Shown: positions 50,031 to 62,524, counted from the stretch's first letter. The stretch: 64,000 nt of DNA from Nocardioides seonyuensis (GCF_004683965.1 NZ_CP038436.1:2418001-2482000); one strand, 5' to 3'. A program made the numbers and translations. Notes: generated from the letters alone by a model not told the origin.

Positions 50031-50774
50031 TCAGCGGCAGGGGAGGGAGCCCAGTAGCGCCAGGCCGGTCAGGTCGCCCGGGCCGAATTCGGTCTGCCCG
50101 TCGTTGCTGGCGAACATCAGCTCCATGGGCTCGTTGACGTGGCCCAGCCCCACGAGGTGGGCGACCTCGTGCACCACGAGCGCCTCCATCACACGGGGAG
50201 ACTGGGCGATGGTGGCCTGGGTGAAGGCGTCGGTGTCGAGGACGACGCCTCCGGTGACGTAGTAGCTGCCCTGCGACCCGTCGTCGGACGCGGACCCGCC
50301 ACCGAGGCCCACCACCTGGCCGCCGAGCTCGGGCACCTCGCTGTCGTCCGCCCAGCCGATCACGACCGGTCGAGCGCCGAACGCGGCGACCTCCCCGGTG
50401 AACGGCCTGCGGTCGGTGTCCCCGACGTCCTCGAAGGCCAGGCCGGTCACCGCGGAGACACGCTCGAGGGCGCGTTCGACCAGGTCCCGGCCGCCCGCGG
50501 GCTCCCCGTCAGGGTTGACGGCGTAGCGGATCGTCTCGCAGGGGTCCCAGCCGACCGGGTCGGTCGAGCCCGGCTGGGTCATCGCGAACGCGAAGTCGCC
50601 GCTCGTCGGCGGAGCCGGGGGAGCGGGCAGGACGCGCTCCGGGGTCACTCCCAGCGTGCTCCGCAGCGAGCGGAACGCGTCGTCGGGACCGATCGCCAGC
50701 CCTGCACCCACCAGGACCAGCAGGAGCACGGCGACCGTGGCACCCGGGAAGCGGGTGCGGTCGAGGGCTGGCAC
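50031..50774 (-). CDS. Secreted matrixin-like metalloprotease
   Basis: This 247-residue metzincin-type peptidase has a signal anchor (FPGATVAVLLLVLVGAGLAI), a matrixin core with zinc motif EALVVHEVAHLVGLGHV (HExxHxxGLGH) and the Met-turn PMELMFASN. Such proteins are secreted or membrane-tethered and degrade external proteins. Being about 250 residues, it has no C-terminal accessory domain. It faces the DUF488 gene with a 10 bp gap; the upstream neighbour region (50775-51039) carries no recognised gene, only its promoter. Confidence 0.85.
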   Translation of the reverse strand: MPALDRTRFPGATVAVLLLVLVGAGLAIGPDDAFRSLRSTLGVTPERVLPAPPAPPTSGDFAFAMTQPGSTDPVGWDPCETIRYAVNPDGEPAGGRDLVERALERVSAVTGLAFEDVGDTDRRPFTGEVAAFGARPVVIGWADDSEVPELGGQVVGLGGGSASDDGSQGSYYVTGGVVLDTDAFTQATIAQSPRVMEALVVHEVAHLVGLGHVNEPMELMFASNDGQTEFGPGDLTGLALLGSLPCR

Positions 50775-51039
50775 GGCGTCGAGTATGGGGGCAACCGCTG
50801 CTCGGAGTCCCGGGATCCGGGTTCACCGCCGGACGTTCGACGAGATCGGTGTCATCTCCATGGATTCCCCGTGGATTCCGCGCAGGCGCGCGTCGCTCCC
50901 GCTGGACGGGCGCGGTCGGGTGCAGCATGCCCGACGCGTGACACGGGCCGGCGCCAGGACTGGGCGCAAGGACCGGCCGCGAGGACTGGGCGGGTCCGGT
51001 TGTGGGGGCCGGGCCCGTCCGCTCCGCGGGCGGGGGTCG

Positions 51040-51354
51040 TCAGGTCACCTGTCGCCACAGCGCGAGGTTGGCCTCGACCGCGCCGCAGTAGCGGGCACGT
51101 GCGTCGCTGCCGAGGGAGCGGAGGCCGGCCAGGGTCGTCGCCATCTCCTCGAAGGACCCACGCCACCTGGTGACGAAGTGCCCGTGGGCTTCGCCCGAGA
51201 GCCCCGACCAGTCCTGGTGCAGACGTCGGTGGGTGGCCTCGAGGGCGGCTGCCTGGTCGGCCAGGGCGCGACCGCACGCATCCATCGCAGCGACCACGGC
51301 GGCAAGCTCGTCGATGTCGATGTCGATGTCGACGTCGACGTCATGGCTCGTCAT
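51040..51354 (-). CDS. WXG100-type protein with Asp-repeat N-terminus
   Basis: This 104-residue helical-hairpin protein of the WXG100/Esx family has its W-x-G turn in LHQDWSGLSGEAHGHF. The N-terminus is unusual: DVDVDIDIDIDE, alternating acid and hydrophobic residues made by six-base GTCGAC/ATCGAC repeats (51306-51348). It is translated as ATGA-coupled to the upstream WXG100 gene. Such pairs form heterodimers exported by a type VII system; no EccC or other secretion gene is in this window. Confidence 0.7.
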   Translation of the reverse strand: MTSHDVDVDIDIDIDELAAVVAAMDACGRALADQAAALEATHRRLHQDWSGLSGEAHGHFVTRWRGSFEEMATTLAGLRSLGSDARARYCGAVEANLALWRQVT

Positions 51355-51668
51355 CCCAGCCGGCCCTGGAGGTGTGCGTGCTCCTCGGCGCGGTCGCGGT
51401 CGGCCGAGACCAGCTGGTCGCGAGCGTGGCGCAGCGCGGCTGCGCTCGAGGCAAGCGTCGTGACGGCCTCGTCGGCGCCGGCGGCCCACCTCTCCCAGAG
51501 GCGCGCGAACCTCGCTGCGGCCTGGCCGTGCCACGACGCGAGGAGGGACTCGACCGCGGAGTCGACCTCTGCGCGACGAGCCCCTATCTGGTCAGCCCGG
51601 CCCTCGACCTCGTCGGCGCCGGAGGACAGCTGGGCCGGGTCGAGCCGGATGTCGAGCGGGATCTCCAT
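51351..51668 (-). CDS. WXG100-type protein (Esx partner)
   Basis: This 105-residue WXG100 protein has the W-x-G turn in LLASWHGQAAARFARLWERW and long helices on each side (about 20-45 and 60-100). MEIPLDIRLDPAQLSS is a common EsxA-type start. Its TGA overlaps the next gene's ATG, so the two are made in equal amounts and likely dimerise. ATG 51668 follows a short promoter region shared with the divergent flavin-reductase gene. Confidence 0.72.
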   Translation of the reverse strand: MEIPLDIRLDPAQLSSGADEVEGRADQIGARRAEVDSAVESLLASWHGQAAARFARLWERWAAGADEAVTTLASSAAALRHARDQLVSADRDRAEEHAHLQGRLG

Positions 51669-51800
51669 GCCCCTGATGCTTCCCGCTCGCGCACTCTCGC
51701 GGAACCCGCCCTCGGCGATCTGTGGACAACCGTGCCGGGCCCTCGGCGCGGAAGCCGCTGTCCGCCCGGGCCGTCGGTCACGGTTCCCTACAGTGACGGG

Positions 51801-52304
51801 ATGCACCTGGACGGCACCCAGTTCTCGGAGTTCACCGACGGGCTCGACTTCCCGATGTACGTCGTCACGGTCGCCCGAGGCGTGGAGGCGGCGGACCGCT
51901 CCGGCTGCCTGGTCGGGTTCGGCAGCCAGGTGAGCCTGGACCCCCCGCTCTTCCTGGTGTGCCTGTCGAAGAAGAACCACACCCACTCCCTTGCGGTGGA
52001 GGCGGAGGTGCTCGCCGTCCACCTCCTGGCGGAGGACGAGCGCGAGCTGGCCGAGCTGTTCGGCGGAGAGACCAGGGACGAGGGGGTCGACAAGTTCGAG
52101 CGGTGCGCCTGGCGCTCCGGTCCGGGTGGCGTGCCCGTGCTGGACGAGTGTCCACGGGTGCTCGTGGGGCGCGTGGGGCAACGCCTCGAGCTCGGCGACC
52201 ACACCGGCTTCGTGCTGGAGCCGCTCTCGCTCGTCGTGCGCGACGGTCAGCCGGGCCTGACCTTCCACGACGTCGAGGACATCGATCCCGGACACCCCGG
52301 CTGA
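51801..52304 (+). CDS. Flavin reductase-like (FMN-binding) protein
   Basis: This 167-residue protein belongs to the split-barrel flavin reductase family: MYVVTVARGVEAADRSGCLVG near the start, VSLDPPLFLVCLSKKNHTHSL (FMN loop), LAVHLLAEDERELAELFGGE and GDHTGFVLEPLSLVV. It may use NAD(P)H to reduce free flavin for a partner oxygenase or bind flavin for another task; no partner is adjacent. ATG 51801 is the first plausible start. It is divergent from the WXG100 pair. Confidence 0.82.
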   Translation: MHLDGTQFSEFTDGLDFPMYVVTVARGVEAADRSGCLVGFGSQVSLDPPLFLVCLSKKNHTHSLAVEAEVLAVHLLAEDERELAELFGGETRDEGVDKFERCAWRSGPGGVPVLDECPRVLVGRVGQRLELGDHTGFVLEPLSLVVRDGQPGLTFHDVEDIDPGHPG

Positions 52305-52503
52305 GGACGTCGGTGAACAATCCGAGACAAGGGGTGGTGTTGCGGGTGTTGCCGGTGGGACACTCCCTGACCGGAGATCCTCTCCTTACACCCCCGAAGC
52401 ATCAGTTCAGCGAAAACGCCACGGAATGTCGCGAGACTCTTTAGGTTGAGACTCGCCTCGGCACCCCGAGGAGACTTGCTGTCCAAACACTCGCGAGGCA
52501 GAC

Positions 52504-55916
<3,413 letters not shown>

Positions 55917-55920
<4 letters not shown>

Positions 55921-56354
55921 GCTACGAATCCAGCAGCCCGGCCGGTGAGAACGCCACGGGCGACGAGCGCGACCTCGACTGGGTGATGTCGCGCTTCGTC
56001 GAGGAGGTCCCGGACGCCGCACACGCGATCCTGGTCTCCGCCGATGGTCTTCTCATGGCGTCGAGCACCAGCATCCCCGGCGAGCGTGCCGAGCAGGTGG
56101 CGGCCGTGTCCTCCGGCCTCGCGAGCCTGGCCGTGGGAGCAGCTCGCCTGTTCGAGGGCGGCTCGGTGATGCAGACCATCGTCGAGATGGAGATGGGCTT
56201 CCTGATGCTCATGAGCGTCGGTGACGGCTCCAACCTGACCGTGCTGACGACGGAAGAGGCCGACATCGGCCAGGTCGGCTATGAGATGGCCCTGCTGGTC
56301 GACCGTGTCGGTCGTACCGTCGAGGCCCAGGCCCGCGTCGGTGCGGGCAACTGA
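55917..56354 (+). CDS. cvnB: Roadblock/LC7 protein CvnB-like
   Basis: This 145-residue roadblock/LC7 domain protein has [61 protein letters not shown] and [20 protein letters not shown]. In Streptomyces the CvnB protein pairs with the Ras-like CvnD GTPase on the cytoplasmic face of the CvnA kinase. ATG 55917 overlaps the cvnA stop. Length and motif order are normal. Confidence 0.9.
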
Positions 56355-56366
56355 TACGGAGTCGTC

Positions 56367-56738
56367 ATGACACCCCCTGACGCACCGGACATGGACGAGG
56401 CTCCGCGGCCTCGCCTCATCCGGTCATACACCATCACCGCAGGACGGACGTCGACCTCCATCGAGCTCCCGATGGAAGCCACCCTCCGACTGCAGCCGGG
56501 CGTGGACTCGCCCGTCCTGGGCCACGCTGCGGTCCAGGTCCTCGAGGTGTGCGACCGGCGTTCCGTCGCAGAGGTCTCGGCGTTGACGAAGATGCCGATC
56601 GGTGTGACCCGGGTGCTCCTGGGTGACCTGATCGAACAAGGCCTGATCCGCATCCAGGCGACCATCACCGAGAAGACGTCGAATGATGAGCGTCTGGAGC
56701 TCATCGAAAGGACCCTCCGTGGACTACGAAACTACTAA
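56367..56738 (+). CDS. cvnC: DUF742 protein CvnC-like
   Basis: This 123-residue DUF742 (CvnC) protein has RPRLIRSYTITAGRTSTSIE, then HAAVQVLEVCDRRSVAEVSA and LPIGVTRVLLGDLIEQGLI-type residues (KMPIGVTRVLLGDLIEQGLI), a winged-helix-like fold. Its biochemical role in conservons is not known. It lies 12 bp after cvnB and its 3' end overlaps the start of cvnD by 20 bp, in the usual conservon order. Confidence 0.9.
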   Translation: MTPPDAPDMDEAPRPRLIRSYTITAGRTSTSIELPMEATLRLQPGVDSPVLGHAAVQVLEVCDRRSVAEVSALTKMPIGVTRVLLGDLIEQGLIRIQATITEKTSNDERLELIERTLRGLRNY

Positions 56739-57315
56739 GGCGCAGCGCCAGGCGGCCTCGACGAAGATCGTCATTGCCGGCGGCTTCGGCGTCGGCAAGT
56801 CCACCCTCGTGGGAGCGGTCTCCGAGATCGACCCGCTGCGGACCGAGGCGCTGGTGACCAACGAGTCGGAGGGCGTCGACGACCTCGCCGCGGTGCCGAC
56901 CAAGGCGACCACGACCGTCGCCATGGACTTCGGCCGCCTCACCCTGGCCGAGGACCTCGTCCTCTACCTATTCGGCACGCCCGGTCAGCGACGGTTCTGG
57001 TTCATGTGGGACGACCTGTGCCGCGGTGCCATCGGCGCCATCGTGCTGGTCGACGTGGCGCGGCTCGACGAGTCGTTCTCCCCGCTCGACTACTTCGAGT
57101 CCAAGGGCATCCCGTTCATCGTGGCGGTCAACCAGTTCGACGGTGTGCCGCGCTACCCCGCCGAGGAGATCGCCGCTGCGTTGGCCCTCTCCCCGGACAT
57201 CCCGATCATCACCATCGACGCCCGCGACCGCGAGTCGGCCAAGGGTGCCCTCGTGCGCATCACCGAGTACGCCCTCACGCGCCTGCGCGAGTCGCTCACC
57301 GTGAACGCCAACTGA
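56719..57315 (+). CDS. cvnD: Ras-like GTPase CvnD-like
   Basis: This 198-residue small GTPase of the conservon type has the P-loop IVIAGGFGVGKSTLVGAV (about 14-31), a switch region with ATTTVAMDFGRL, VLYLFGTPGQRRFWFMW (DxxG-like GTPGQ), and the guanine motif VAVNQFDG. Roadblock proteins act on it as regulators. GTG 56719 is chosen because AAAGGA precedes it by eight bases. It overlaps the cvnC stop, completing cvnABCD. Confidence 0.9.
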   Translation: MDYETTKAQRQAASTKIVIAGGFGVGKSTLVGAVSEIDPLRTEALVTNESEGVDDLAAVPTKATTTVAMDFGRLTLAEDLVLYLFGTPGQRRFWFMWDDLCRGAIGAIVLVDVARLDESFSPLDYFESKGIPFIVAVNQFDGVPRYPAEEIAAALALSPDIPIITIDARDRESAKGALVRITEYALTRLRESLTVNAN

Positions 57316-57398
57316 CCCTTCCACCCGCGATCCCGAACGCGACACCAAACCCCGCGCGGACCGATCCAGCGCGACCTCACTTGAAGGTGACCTGACAC

Positions 57399-58220
57399 AT
57401 GACCCCCGTGAGTCCTGCCCTGAACCGCCCCCGATCCCGCACCCGCACCGGGCTGGCGACGCTGGGCGTGGCGCTCCTCGTGGCCCTGACCGGCTGCGGC
57501 GGCGACGCCGCAGGCCAGTCGGGCGACACGCTGCGCGACCAGGACCTCGTCTTCGAGAACGCCCTGACGGTCTGCTCCGACATGCCCTACGAGCCGTTCG
57601 AGTACCTCGAGAACGGCCAGCCCACCGGGTTCGACATCGACCTGGTGCGCCCCATCGCCGAGAAGCTCGACGTCCAGCTCGACGTGATCGACGTGACCTT
57701 CGACGACATCACCTCGGGGACGGTCCTCAACGAGGGCCAGTGCGACCTGGCGGTCTCGGCCATCACGATCTCCGGCGAGCGGGCCCGCGTGCTCGACTTC
57801 TCCAGTCCCTACTTCGCCTCCAAGCAGGCACTGGTCGCTCCGCAGTCCTCCGGGCTGTCCTCGCTCGAGGCCCTGGCCGGGCAGCGGGTGGGCGTCCAGG
57901 CCGACACGACCGGCGAGACCTTCCTGCGCGACTTCGCACCCCAGGGCACCAAGATCGTGCCCTTCGGCGACGCGGCCGAGCTGACCTCCGCGCTGACCGA
58001 CGGCGGCATCGAGGCGGCGATCTTCGACAACACCGTCTCGAACAAGATCGTCGAGGACAACCCCGGCATGAGCGTCATGAAGGAGTTCGACACCGGCGAG
58101 CAGTACGGCATGGCGGTCCAGAAGGACGGCAACATCCCGCTGCTCCGCACGATCAACGACGTGCTGGCCGAGCTGCGCGCCAACGGCGAGTACGACAAGA
58201 TCTACAAGAAGTACTTCTGA
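57399..58220 (+). CDS. Amino-acid-type solute-binding lipoprotein
   Basis: This 273-residue SBP_bac_3 periplasmic-binding-type lipoprotein has the lipobox VALLVALTGCGGDAAG, then ALTVCSDMPYEPFEYLENGQ, GFDIDLVRPIAEKLDVQLDV, VSAITISGERARVLDFSSPY, GTKIVPFGDAAELTSALTDG and the final VLAELRANGEYDKIYKKYF. It would bind a polar amino acid or similar solute. No permease or ATPase genes are adjacent, and it follows the conservon by 83 bp, so it may serve as a sensory partner. A hairpin terminator follows. Confidence 0.87.
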   Translation: MTPVSPALNRPRSRTRTGLATLGVALLVALTGCGGDAAGQSGDTLRDQDLVFENALTVCSDMPYEPFEYLENGQPTGFDIDLVRPIAEKLDVQLDVIDVTFDDITSGTVLNEGQCDLAVSAITISGERARVLDFSSPYFASKQALVAPQSSGLSSLEALAGQRVGVQADTTGETFLRDFAPQGTKIVPFGDAAELTSALTDGGIEAAIFDNTVSNKIVEDNPGMSVMKEFDTGEQYGMAVQKDGNIPLLRTINDVLAELRANGEYDKIYKKYF

Positions 58221-58234
58221 CCTGCGGCTGCAGG

Positions 58235-58254
58235 CCAGCGCACCTCAGCGCTGG
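58235..58254. terminator. Hairpin between convergent genes
   Basis: CCAGCGC (58235-58241) pairs with GCGCTGG (58248-58254) with a six-base loop. It lies just after the solute-binding lipoprotein and overlaps the 3' end of the convergent membrane gene, so it may terminate in both directions. Confidence 0.6.
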
Positions 58255-58631
58255 AGCAGCAACAGCCCCACCACGGTCGGGAGCAGGCCGACCAGCAGCC
58301 ACGGGCTGAGCAGGCGGCGGCCGTGGATGGCCAGGCCGACGACGACGGCGAGCACCCCGAAGGCTCCCGCGATCACGCAGAGGCCGACGCGCGCCCCGGG
58401 CTGGGGGTCGTCGATGGTGAGGGCGGCCAGGACGATCCCGCCCGCCAGGTGCCCGATGGTCGTGACCGCGAGGACCGACATCACCCATCGCTGGACCCGG
58501 CTGAGCGACCTGTCCTCGCGGGCCTGGTCCCGCGCCGGCCGGGGAGCGTCGGGGTCCATCAGGTGGCGAGCGCGCCGTGGCGTGACGGTGGTGGGCGTGG
58601 CGGTGGCGGGTGTGGCGGTGGTGTCGTCCAT
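58245..58631 (-). CDS. Small membrane protein
   Basis: This 128-residue membrane protein has three predicted helices (VMSVLAVTTIGHLAGGIVLA, VGLCVIAGAFGVLAVVVGLA and LLVGLLPTVVGLLLLQ) and a Thr/Ala/Arg-rich N-terminal tail. No family was recognised. MDDTTATPAT at 58631 is the likely start. It lies between the conservon region and the alarmone synthetase, on the opposite strand to the former. Confidence 0.55.
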   Translation of the reverse strand: MDDTTATPATATPTTVTPRRARHLMDPDAPRPARDQAREDRSLSRVQRWVMSVLAVTTIGHLAGGIVLAALTIDDPQPGARVGLCVIAGAFGVLAVVVGLAIHGRRLLSPWLLVGLLPTVVGLLLLQR

Positions 58632-58727
58632 GGCACTGCCCAGTATCCGCTCACGCAGGGGCAATCCGAATTCGAGACCACTGCCCGGGCCCTCACTGTC
58701 CCCGAGAGGAGGTCTCCCGGGGGATGG

Positions 58728-59795
58728 TCATCCCTGCGCGGCGGTGAGCCTGTCGAGCCGCTCGCGCAGCCGGGGGACCCGGTGGCTGTTGCCCTCGAGG
58801 GTGACGTACTGCTCGCCGAAGATCGCGAGCAGGGCGTCGTCGAGGCGGCGTACGGCGCCAGCGGGGTACTTGTAGCCCATCCGGGCGATGATCGCGTCTG
58901 CGTCGACCGAGGTGAGCAGCGCGTCCAGCTCGTCCAGCGAGGTGATCCCGAGCTCGCGCAGGAGCCCTGCGATCCAGCCGTAGTGGTCGGTGTGGGACCA
59001 GCCGGCCTCGCTGTAGTGGCCGGCGAGGAACTGGGCGAGCTCCTGTCCGGCGACCTCGTCGTCCCCTGCTGTCTCCGCGCCGGTGCCCGAGGTGACCTGC
59101 TCGGCGGCACCGGGACCGGTCGGCGCGGCCTCCTGGATGCGCGCGCGGATCGTGGCGAACTCGCGGTCGGCGAGCTCGATGAGGCCGGCCGCGAGGGTGA
59201 AGCGCCGGTCGAGGTCGGGGGCCGCCTCCTCCGGGACAGTTCCCTTGTAGCGGATGTCGTGCTCGAACTCGGCCCACGCGTGCTGGAGGACGGTGCGCAG
59301 CTGGACGCTGACCCGCTGGCTGAGCTCCGACCCGTGGGGCAGGCCCGCGGGGACGTCGAAGCTCGTCGCGCCGTTCAGGTGGGAGTCGGGCCGGTCGACA
59401 CGGACGAGGAGGTGGCGGCTGGCGTAGCCGAACCGGCCGGCCCGAGCGGTCTCCTCGCCGAGGTCACGGTCGTCGAGGACGGTGAACTCGTCGTCGAGGA
59501 GCTCGGCGACCGCCGCGACGTCGCTCTGGACGTAGGTGATGACGCGCACGCCGACCACGTCGGTGATCTGCTCGAGCGGGTCGGGGTAGAGGACGCTCCC
59601 GTCGCGGGTGCGGTGGGCCTTCGCGGCGAAGGAGGCGACGCTCTTGGTGCGCCCGTCGACGCTCAGGTAGTCGATCCCGGCGTCGTCGAGGAGCGTGCGG
59701 ATGAGGTCGACGTAGCGCCCGGTGACCGCTGTGAGGCCGGGCTGCATGGCGGCGTATGCGCGCACCGCCTCGTGCACGGGTTCCTGGTCGACCAT
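58728..59795 (-). CDS. RelA/SpoT-type small alarmone synthetase
   Basis: This 355-residue (p)ppGpp synthetase-domain protein has GRTKSVASFAAKAHRTRDG (ATP/GTP-binding Arg/Lys motif), ITDVVGVRVITYVQSDVAA (G-loop region), AGRFGYASRHLLV (the YxSxH-like synthetase motif), and RVSVQLRTVLQHAWAEFEHDI (the ExQxRT-like catalytic motif with H-W). No HD hydrolase domain precedes it, so it is synthetase-only. The last 120 residues are a helical extension of unknown role. ATG 59795. Confidence 0.85.
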   Translation of the reverse strand: MVDQEPVHEAVRAYAAMQPGLTAVTGRYVDLIRTLLDDAGIDYLSVDGRTKSVASFAAKAHRTRDGSVLYPDPLEQITDVVGVRVITYVQSDVAAVAELLDDEFTVLDDRDLGEETARAGRFGYASRHLLVRVDRPDSHLNGATSFDVPAGLPHGSELSQRVSVQLRTVLQHAWAEFEHDIRYKGTVPEEAAPDLDRRFTLAAGLIELADREFATIRARIQEAAPTGPGAAEQVTSGTGAETAGDDEVAGQELAQFLAGHYSEAGWSHTDHYGWIAGLLRELGITSLDELDALLTSVDADAIIARMGYKYPAGAVRRLDDALLAIFGEQYVTLEGNSHRVPRLRERLDRLTAAQG

Positions 59796-59823
59796 GCCGC
59801 CAACCTAGGGGATGGGGCCGCGG

Positions 59824-61305
59824 TCAGGGGATGGGCACCGTCGGCGTCGCGGTCGGGGTGGGCGTGGGAGTCGGAGTGGGGGTGGGAGTCGGCGGCGTGG
59901 TGGGCGGCACGACGGGCGGCACGACGGGGACGACCGGGGGCAGCTCGCCGTGGTAGACGACACCCAGACCGTTGGGGACCAGCCGCTCCGAGCCGTCGGA
60001 GGGCTCGTTGATGAGGCCGAGCTGGCCGGTGGCGGTGCGACCCCACATGGTGGAGGAGCCGCCGCCGTCGAGGTTCAGCGCGTTCTCGGCGCCGAGGGCA
60101 GTCATCATGGTCGCCAGCTCGACCATCGTGTAACCCCGGGAGGACGTCGAGCGCCCGTCGATGACGAGGATGAGCAGCTTGCGGCCGTCGGCGTCGATGC
60201 CGATCGCCGTGCGGGGGTGGGCCAGGCGGTCGTTGACGACGGTGCGCACGCCGTTGACGAGGATCGGGCGGTCGCCGGTGATGGCGACGTCGGGGTTGGC
60301 GCCCTCGAGGCGCTTCCTGAACGTGATCCGCTTGCCGACGCGGAGGTTCTTGAGCTTGGCGGCGTAGCGGCCGGTGCCGATCAGGACCCTGTCCTTGCGA
60401 TGGATCTTGCGACCCTCGGACAGCTTGAAGCGGTTGGACACGACGCGGTTCTTGCGGATGACCACCTCCCGGGCGCGGCGCTTGCCCTCGGTGACGGAGT
60501 AGCCCTTGGTGCGGCCCCACTCGTAGGTGTAGAGCCCGAGCTCGCCGTTGGGGATGCTCGGGATGTTGACCCCTGCGAGCGGCCAGCGCTGGCGCTGGCG
60601 GATCGTCCACTGCACCGAGACCGGGCCCATCCCTGGCTCGTTGCCGTTGAACCACATCGACATGTTCTCGGGGATCCACCCCTCGCTGGGCCCCTGGACG
60701 AGACCCTTCCCGCGACGCACGCCTACGCCGAGCGGCGCGCCGGTGTCGCTGATGTCGAAGAAGTCGCCGTTGACGGCCGCGATCGCGCCCTCCATGCTGC
60801 CGAGCGCCGAGACCGGCTTGCGGGCCGGGACGTACTTGGAGGCGAGGTACTCGAAGGAGATGTTCGGGGCGTCGAGGTTGACGGTCACCAGGTTGGCCCG
60901 CACCTGACCCACGGGCTGGCGTCCGTCGACCTGGTCCCACTCGCGCAGCGTGATGCCGGGAGCGATCTCGTAGGTCGCGTCGTTGCGGGCACTGCCCCGC
61001 ACCGCGCGAAGGCCCGTGCGCCCGTCGACGTCGCCCGCCACGGGCGGACCGACCACGATGCCGGGGACGCCGTCGGAGGTCTGCCGGCGCGAGCCGGGCC
61101 GCTCGTCGATCGGCCGGGGGTCGATCGCGGGCCGGGCGCGGTCGTCCCGGGCGGCGTACGACGTGACGGCCGTCGAGGACTGCGCCGGGAGCGTTGCGAC
61201 CGTCAGCGCACACGCGAGCGACGCCACGCTCGCGGTGACTGCGAGGCGGCGAGAGCCCAGACGGGGGCGGGAGGTGACGCGGGTGAGAACTGACACGCGC
61301 TCCAC
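59824..61305 (-). CDS. Secreted phosphodiester glycosidase with Pro-Thr tail
   Basis: This 493-residue secreted protein has a signal peptide (RRLAVTASVASLACALTVAT) and a NAGPA/phosphodiester glycosidase domain, with AIAAVNGDFFDISDTGAPLG and the family signature ALNLDGGGSSTMW. The last 40 residues are Pro-Val then (PT)n repeats, likely a cell-wall spanning segment. It may cleave glycosyl-phosphodiester bonds in exopolysaccharide or teichoic-acid-like material. GTG 61305 gives the longest credible start. Confidence 0.83.
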   Translation of the reverse strand: MERVSVLTRVTSRPRLGSRRLAVTASVASLACALTVATLPAQSSTAVTSYAARDDRARPAIDPRPIDERPGSRRQTSDGVPGIVVGPPVAGDVDGRTGLRAVRGSARNDATYEIAPGITLREWDQVDGRQPVGQVRANLVTVNLDAPNISFEYLASKYVPARKPVSALGSMEGAIAAVNGDFFDISDTGAPLGVGVRRGKGLVQGPSEGWIPENMSMWFNGNEPGMGPVSVQWTIRQRQRWPLAGVNIPSIPNGELGLYTYEWGRTKGYSVTEGKRRAREVVIRKNRVVSNRFKLSEGRKIHRKDRVLIGTGRYAAKLKNLRVGKRITFRKRLEGANPDVAITGDRPILVNGVRTVVNDRLAHPRTAIGIDADGRKLLILVIDGRSTSSRGYTMVELATMMTALGAENALNLDGGGSSTMWGRTATGQLGLINEPSDGSERLVPNGLGVVYHGELPPVVPVVPPVVPPTTPPTPTPTPTPTPTPTATPTVPIP

Positions 61306-61372
61306 GGTAGGTCAGATCTGGGGCGGATGTGAATCGTGGGACTGGCGTGTCCCCGCCCGTAGGCTGCGGCCC

Positions 61373-62524
61373 ATGCAGCGCAGCCGACCGTGGAACAGGT
61401 TCCTCGAGGGTGACAACCTCGACGTGCTGCCGACGCTGGAGCCGGGATCGGTCGACCTGGTCTACGCCGACCCGCCCTACAACACCGGCAACGGCTTCGC
61501 CTACGCGGACACGTTCGGCTCCCACCAGGCGTGGGTGGCGTTCATGCGACCCCGGCTCGACGCCGTACGACGGGTGCTCGCCGACCACGGGGCGGTGTTC
61601 GTCAGCATCGACGACCACGAGGTCGCCCACCTGCGCCTGCTGATGGACGAGGTGTTCGGCGAGGCCAACTTCCTCGCCCAGGTCGTCGTCAACCTCAACC
61701 CCAAGGGCCGACAGCTCGGACGCGGCTTCGCCACCAGCCACGAGTACCTCCTGGCCTACGCCCGTGACCTGCGGCGGTGCGTCCTCGATGCGAGCTCGCC
61801 CGACACCGTCGACGCGGGGGACTTCCCGCTCGAGACCGAGGACGGCCGCCGGTTCCGCCACCTCCCGCTGCGCAACACCAACAAGAAGTTCAACCCCGTC
61901 ACCGCGCCGACGCTGCACTTCGCGCTGTACGGCGACCCGGTCGGCGGCCGCGTCGGCACGGCTCCGTTCGCCGGGAGCGTGGAGGTGACCCCGGTCTTCG
62001 GCGACGGCCGGCCAGCGGTCTGGCGGTGGTCGCGGCCGCGGATCGAGGAGCGCCCCGACGACCTGGTCTGCCGGATCGTCAAGGGCCGGGGCGGCGAGCG
62101 CGCCGACGTCTTCCAGCGCGACTGGCTGCACCGCGACGGCGGACGGCGCAAGAAGCTCCGCACGATCTGGCTGGCCGAGGAGGTGGGCTCGACCGACACC
62201 GCGGTCGCCGAGCTCAAGCACCTCGTCGGGCACGTGTTCGAGTCGCCGAAGCCGACGGGGCTGGTGCGTCGGATCCTGGCGACCATGCCCCACGACGTCG
62301 TCGTGCTCGACCCGTTCGCGGGGAGCGGGACGACGGGGCACGCCGTCGCGCTGGCCAACGCAGCCGATGGCGGCACGCGTCACTGCATCTCGATCAACTC
62401 GTCGGAGCCGACCCGTCCCGGCTCCAACGCCCACCTGGCCGGGCTGGCCACGGTCGCGGACATCACCCGCACCCGACTCACGGCCGTGGCCGAGCAGGTG
62501 GGCGGGGGACTGGCGCTCAGCTGA
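61373..62524 (+). CDS. Orphan DNA methyltransferase (Mod-like, beta order)
   Basis: This 383-residue amino-methyltransferase begins with motif IV VDLVYADPPYNTGNGFAYAD (DPPY) and has the AdoMet-binding motif VVVLDPFAGSGTTGHAVAL near the C-terminus, the beta-class order. NTG after DPPY resembles type III Mod enzymes, which methylate adenine. There is no adjacent Res or other restriction partner, so it is an orphan. ATG 61373 is the start; the upstream frame overlaps the divergent glycosidase. Its stop overlaps the convergent WS/DGAT gene by 8 bp. Confidence 0.88.
   Translation: MQRSRPWNRFLEGDNLDVLPTLEPGSVDLVYADPPYNTGNGFAYADTFGSHQAWVAFMRPRLDAVRRVLADHGAVFVSIDDHEVAHLRLLMDEVFGEANFLAQVVVNLNPKGRQLGRGFATSHEYLLAYARDLRRCVLDASSPDTVDAGDFPLETEDGRRFRHLPLRNTNKKFNPVTAPTLHFALYGDPVGGRVGTAPFAGSVEVTPVFGDGRPAVWRWSRPRIEERPDDLVCRIVKGRGGERADVFQRDWLHRDGGRRKKLRTIWLAEEVGSTDTAVAELKHLVGHVFESPKPTGLVRRILATMPHDVVVLDPFAGSGTTGHAVALANAADGGTRHCISINSSEPTRPGSNAHLAGLATVADITRTRLTAVAEQVGGGLALS

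Noticed and set aside
59663..62434. Long minus-strand frame spanning the glycosidase and methyltransferase region
   Set aside because: It reads through two well-supported genes in a shadow frame and carries only basic, repetitive composition.
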